A stretch of 6,620 bases of DNA from an uncultured Bacteroidota bacterium (lineage in GTDB: Bacteria; Bacteroidota; Bacteroidia; Chitinophagales; Chitinophagaceae), in NCBI GenBank assembly GCA_903912405.1, contig CAIWHF010000077.1:1-6620 (forward strand), in the 5' to 3' direction. Both the position numbers and the translations under genes were made by a program. Below the pieces are notes generated by a model that worked only from the letters and a program-made list of their open reading frames with translations, did no database searches and had not been told where the DNA came from. Below, piece by piece: positions 4,174-6,620 of this stretch. The first letter of the stretch is position 1. Every line of letters starts with the position of its first letter.

Positions 4174-6620
4174 ATGTCAACAGATTTATTAGATAGCAAC
4201 CAGAATAGCTCCGTTCATATCCAAGATATGTACAAGAGTTGGTTTTTAGAATATGCTAGTTATGTTATATTAGAACGTGCCGTGCCTGCTGCAGAAGACG
4301 GGCTCAAACCCGTACAACGACGCATCTTACATGCCATGAAAGAAATGGATGATGGTCGTTATAATAAAGTAGCTAATGTTATTGGTCAAACGATGCAATA
4401 TCACCCGCATGGAGATGCTTCTATTACCGACGCTATGGTTAATATTGGTCAGAAAGACCTTATGATCGATACGCAAGGTAACTGGGGCGATGTGAGAACA
4501 GGTGATGGCGCTGCGGCGGCGCGATATATTGAAGCGCGTCTTTCTAAATTTGCTTTAGATGTAGCTTTCAATGCTAAAACTACGCAATGGCAATTGAGCT
4601 ATGATGGTAGAAAAAACGAACCGATAACCTTACCTATGAAATTTCCTTTGCTGTTGGCACAAGGCGCAGAAGGTATTGCTGTAGGTTTATCTACCAAAAT
4701 TTTACCGCACAATTTTTGCGAATTGATAGAAGCGGCTATCAAATATTTAAAAGGAAAGAAATTTGAATTGTATCCCGATTTCCTAACTGGCGGCATGATC
4801 GATGTAAGCAATTACAACGATGGTGCGCGTGGCGGGAAAGTACGGGTAAGAGCTCGTATTGAAGAAGTAGATAAAAAAACAGTAGCCATCAAAGATGTAC
4901 CCTTTGGTATCACTACCCAACAATTGGCAGATAGCATTTTGAAAGCCAATGATTCGGGTAAAATAAAAATCAAAAGCGTTATGGATAATACCGCTAAAGA
5001 TGTGGAGTTGATTGTGCAATTAGCACCAGGCATTTCTACCGACCAAACCATTGATGCTTTATACTTATTTACCGACTGCGAAGTATCTATTTCCCCAAAT
5101 GCATGTATCATCTTAGAGGAGAAGCCGCAATTTTTAAATGCCAGTCATTTATTGAAACATTCGGTAGATCATACCAAAGATTTATTATTGCAAGAACTGC
5201 AAATAAAACTTGCAGAATTAGAAGATGATTGGCATTACGCTTCTTTAGAGCGCATCTTTATCGAAAAGAAAATCTATAGAGATATAGAAGAACAAACTAC
5301 TTGGGAAGGCGTAATAGATGCCATTGACAAAGGCCTTAAACCTTATGTAAAGAAATTTAGAAGAGCTATTGTAGAAGCGGACATCATTAAACTAACCGAA
5401 ATCAAAATTAAACGAATTTCTAAATTCGACTCTTTTAAAGCCGACGAACACATCAAAGCTGTAGAAGAACATTTATTAGAAGTACAAAATCATATAGAGC
5501 ACCTTAACGATTATGCTATTGCTTACTATGAACAATTATTAAAAAAACACGGCAAGGGAAGAGAACGCAAAACAGAGATTAAACTTTTTGAAAACATACA
5601 AGCGAATACAGTTGCCATTGCTAATGCTAAGCTGTATGTAAATTATAAAGAAGGATTTATTGGGACGAGTCTTAAAAAAGAAGAATTCGCTTTTGATTGT
5701 TCCGACTTAGATAATATCATCGTATTTAAAAGAGACGGCAAGATGTTGATTACCAAAGTAAGCGACAAAGCTTTTGTTGGTAAAGACATTATTTATTTAG
5801 CTGCCTTTCAGAAAAACGACGAGCGCACCACCTACAATGTCATTTATTTAGATGGCAAAACGGGTATTGCCTATGCAAAACGATTTAATGTAACGGGTGT
5901 TACGCGCGATAAAGAATACGATTTAACGAAAGGCAATCCAAATAGTAAAATCATTTACTTTAGCGCTAACAGCAATGGAGAGGCAGAAAAAGTACAAATC
6001 AACTTATCGCCAGGAAGCAAAGCACGTAATAAAGAATTAGATTTTTATTTTGAAGAAATAGAAATTAAAGGAAGAAGCGCTGGCGGTAATCAAGTAACCA
6101 AATACCCAGTAAAATCTGTTAAATTTAAAGAGGCGGGTAGATCTACCCTATCGGCAGAAAAAATATATTTTGATACTTCATTTGGTCGACTCAACAAAGA
6201 TGGCAATAGATTATTATTAGGAAATTTTGAAGATCAAGACCGAATCATTTCTTTTTACAAAGATGGCACATACGAATTAACGGATTATGAATTAACGAAC
6301 CGATATGATGTTGATCAGCTGTTGTTGATAGAGAAATTTAACCCTAGCAAAGTATTTACTTGTATTTATTACGATACGAAATCAAAATTCCATTACGCAA
6401 AACGATTTGTAATTGAAACCCAAACTTTAAAAAACAAGTTTCTATTTATAAAAGAAGGCGAAGGCAACGAGGTGAAATATATGAGTTCCCAAGCAGAGCC
6501 GGTAGTCATTTTGCGCAGTGGCAAGAAAAAAACAGAATGGATCGAAACCAGTGTGGCCATGCACGAAACTTACGACATTACCGGATGGAAAGCTGTAGGC
6601 ACCAAAATTGCAGGTGATGA
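4174..6620 (+). CDS. parC: DNA topoisomerase IV subunit A (ParC), 3' end beyond window
   Basis: The frame is open from ATG 4174 to the window edge: 815 codons plus two bases, without a stop. This is the DNA-cleaving and rejoining subunit of a type IIA topoisomerase that unlinks daughter chromosomes together with ParE. Visible are the N-terminal helix region with A-E-D-G-L-K-P-V-Q-R-R-I-L (to about residue 52), the helix-turn-helix segment H77-P-H-G-D81, and the catalytic Arg117-Tyr118 in A-A-A-R-Y-I-E. A tower region follows, then a coiled-coil stretch around 320-460 and a beta-pinwheel C-terminal domain from about 490. The canonical GyrA box (QRRGGKG) is missing; a degenerate G-R-S-A-G-G-N-Q lies at 633-640, which argues for ParC rather than GyrA. 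The position equivalent to quinolone-contact Ser83 of E. coli GyrA is Ala82, while Asp86 matches Asp87. ParE is not in the window. The gene lies nine bases behind its neighbour, at the end of a tight gene run. Confidence 0.93.
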   Translation, partial: MSTDLLDSNQNSSVHIQDMYKSWFLEYASYVILERAVPAAEDGLKPVQRRILHAMKEMDDGRYNKVANVIGQTMQYHPHGDASITDAMVNIGQKDLMIDTQGNWGDVRTGDGAAAARYIEARLSKFALDVAFNAKTTQWQLSYDGRKNEPITLPMKFPLLLAQGAEGIAVGLSTKILPHNFCELIEAAIKYLKGKKFELYPDFLTGGMIDVSNYNDGARGGKVRVRARIEEVDKKTVAIKDVPFGITTQQLADSILKANDSGKIKIKSVMDNTAKDVELIVQLAPGISTDQTIDALYLFTDCEVSISPNACIILEEKPQFLNASHLLKHSVDHTKDLLLQELQIKLAELEDDWHYASLERIFIEKKIYRDIEEQTTWEGVIDAIDKGLKPYVKKFRRAIVEADIIKLTEIKIKRISKFDSFKADEHIKAVEEHLLEVQNHIEHLNDYAIAYYEQLLKKHGKGRERKTEIKLFENIQANTVAIANAKLYVNYKEGFIGTSLKKEEFAFDCSDLDNIIVFKRDGKMLITKVSDKAFVGKDIIYLAAFQKNDERTTYNVIYLDGKTGIAYAKRFNVTGVTRDKEYDLTKGNPNSKIIYFSANSNGEAEKVQINLSPGSKARNKELDFYFEEIEIKGRSAGGNQVTKYPVKSVKFKEAGRSTLSAEKIYFDTSFGRLNKDGNRLLLGNFEDQDRIISFYKDGTYELTDYELTNRYDVDQLLLIEKFNPSKVFTCIYYDTKSKFHYAKRFVIETQTLKNKFLFIKEGEGNEVKYMSSQAEPVVILRSGKKKTEWIETSVAMHETYDITGWKAVGTKIAGD

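Noticed and set aside
4599..5111. Minus-strand open frames of 70-99 codons inside parC
   Set aside because: They lie antisense to a well-conserved coding region and show no domain features.
6271..6300. In-frame 15-base tandem repeat in parC giving Y-E-L-T-D/Y-E-L-T-N
   Set aside because: The length keeps the frame, and a similar doubled motif is, as far as I recall, usual in the ParC C-terminal domain of this phylum, so it is not a recent duplication of note.

Overview
The window looks like chromosomal DNA of an AT-rich Bacteroidota organism, possibly of the Chitinophagia/Sphingobacteriia type. The evidence is a tRNA promoter matching the Bacteroidota consensus (TTTG at -33, TAnnTTTG at -7), a C-terminal fragment resembling a type IX secretion (T9SS) sorting domain, start codons without clear Shine-Dalgarno sequences, and protein families best known from this phylum. 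The finer taxonomy is inference.

Left part (1-595), apparently all minus strand. Two hairpin terminators (24-58 and 73-103) lie beside a gene wreck. The first ~37 codons of a CorA-type Mg2+/Co2+ transporter (start at 391) run, out of frame, straight into the last ~55 codons of a T9SS sorting domain (stop at 123-125). This looks like a deletion or recombination joint near 281-295, or an assembly chimera. Next to it is an intact tRNA-Arg(TCT) (477-550) with its own terminator and a well-formed promoter.

Middle (596-1585). A minus-strand gene encodes an exported protein of about 294 residues from an unnamed family. It is divergent from the genes to its right, and an 87-105 bp intergenic region holds a -7 promoter box for it.

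Right part (1586-6620), plus strand. Four genes are packed with gaps of 18, 5 and 9 bases and probably form one operon: (1) a membrane protein with a C-terminal 2x[4Fe-4S] domain (HdrC/NarI-like); (2) a soluble protein with two cysteine-rich CCG-type domains (HdrB-like); (3) a 166-residue protein of a Bacteroidota family often mislabelled 'ABC transporter ATPase', with no ATPase motifs; (4) the start and most of topoisomerase IV subunit A (parC), cut by the window edge. Genes 1 and 2 together carry the parts of an HdrBC-type or ETF:menaquinone oxidoreductase-like complex that would pass electrons between a soluble partner and the quinone pool. No defence system, CRISPR array, intact mobile element or obviously new system is visible. 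The most unusual items are the corA/T9SS joint and the redox pair.
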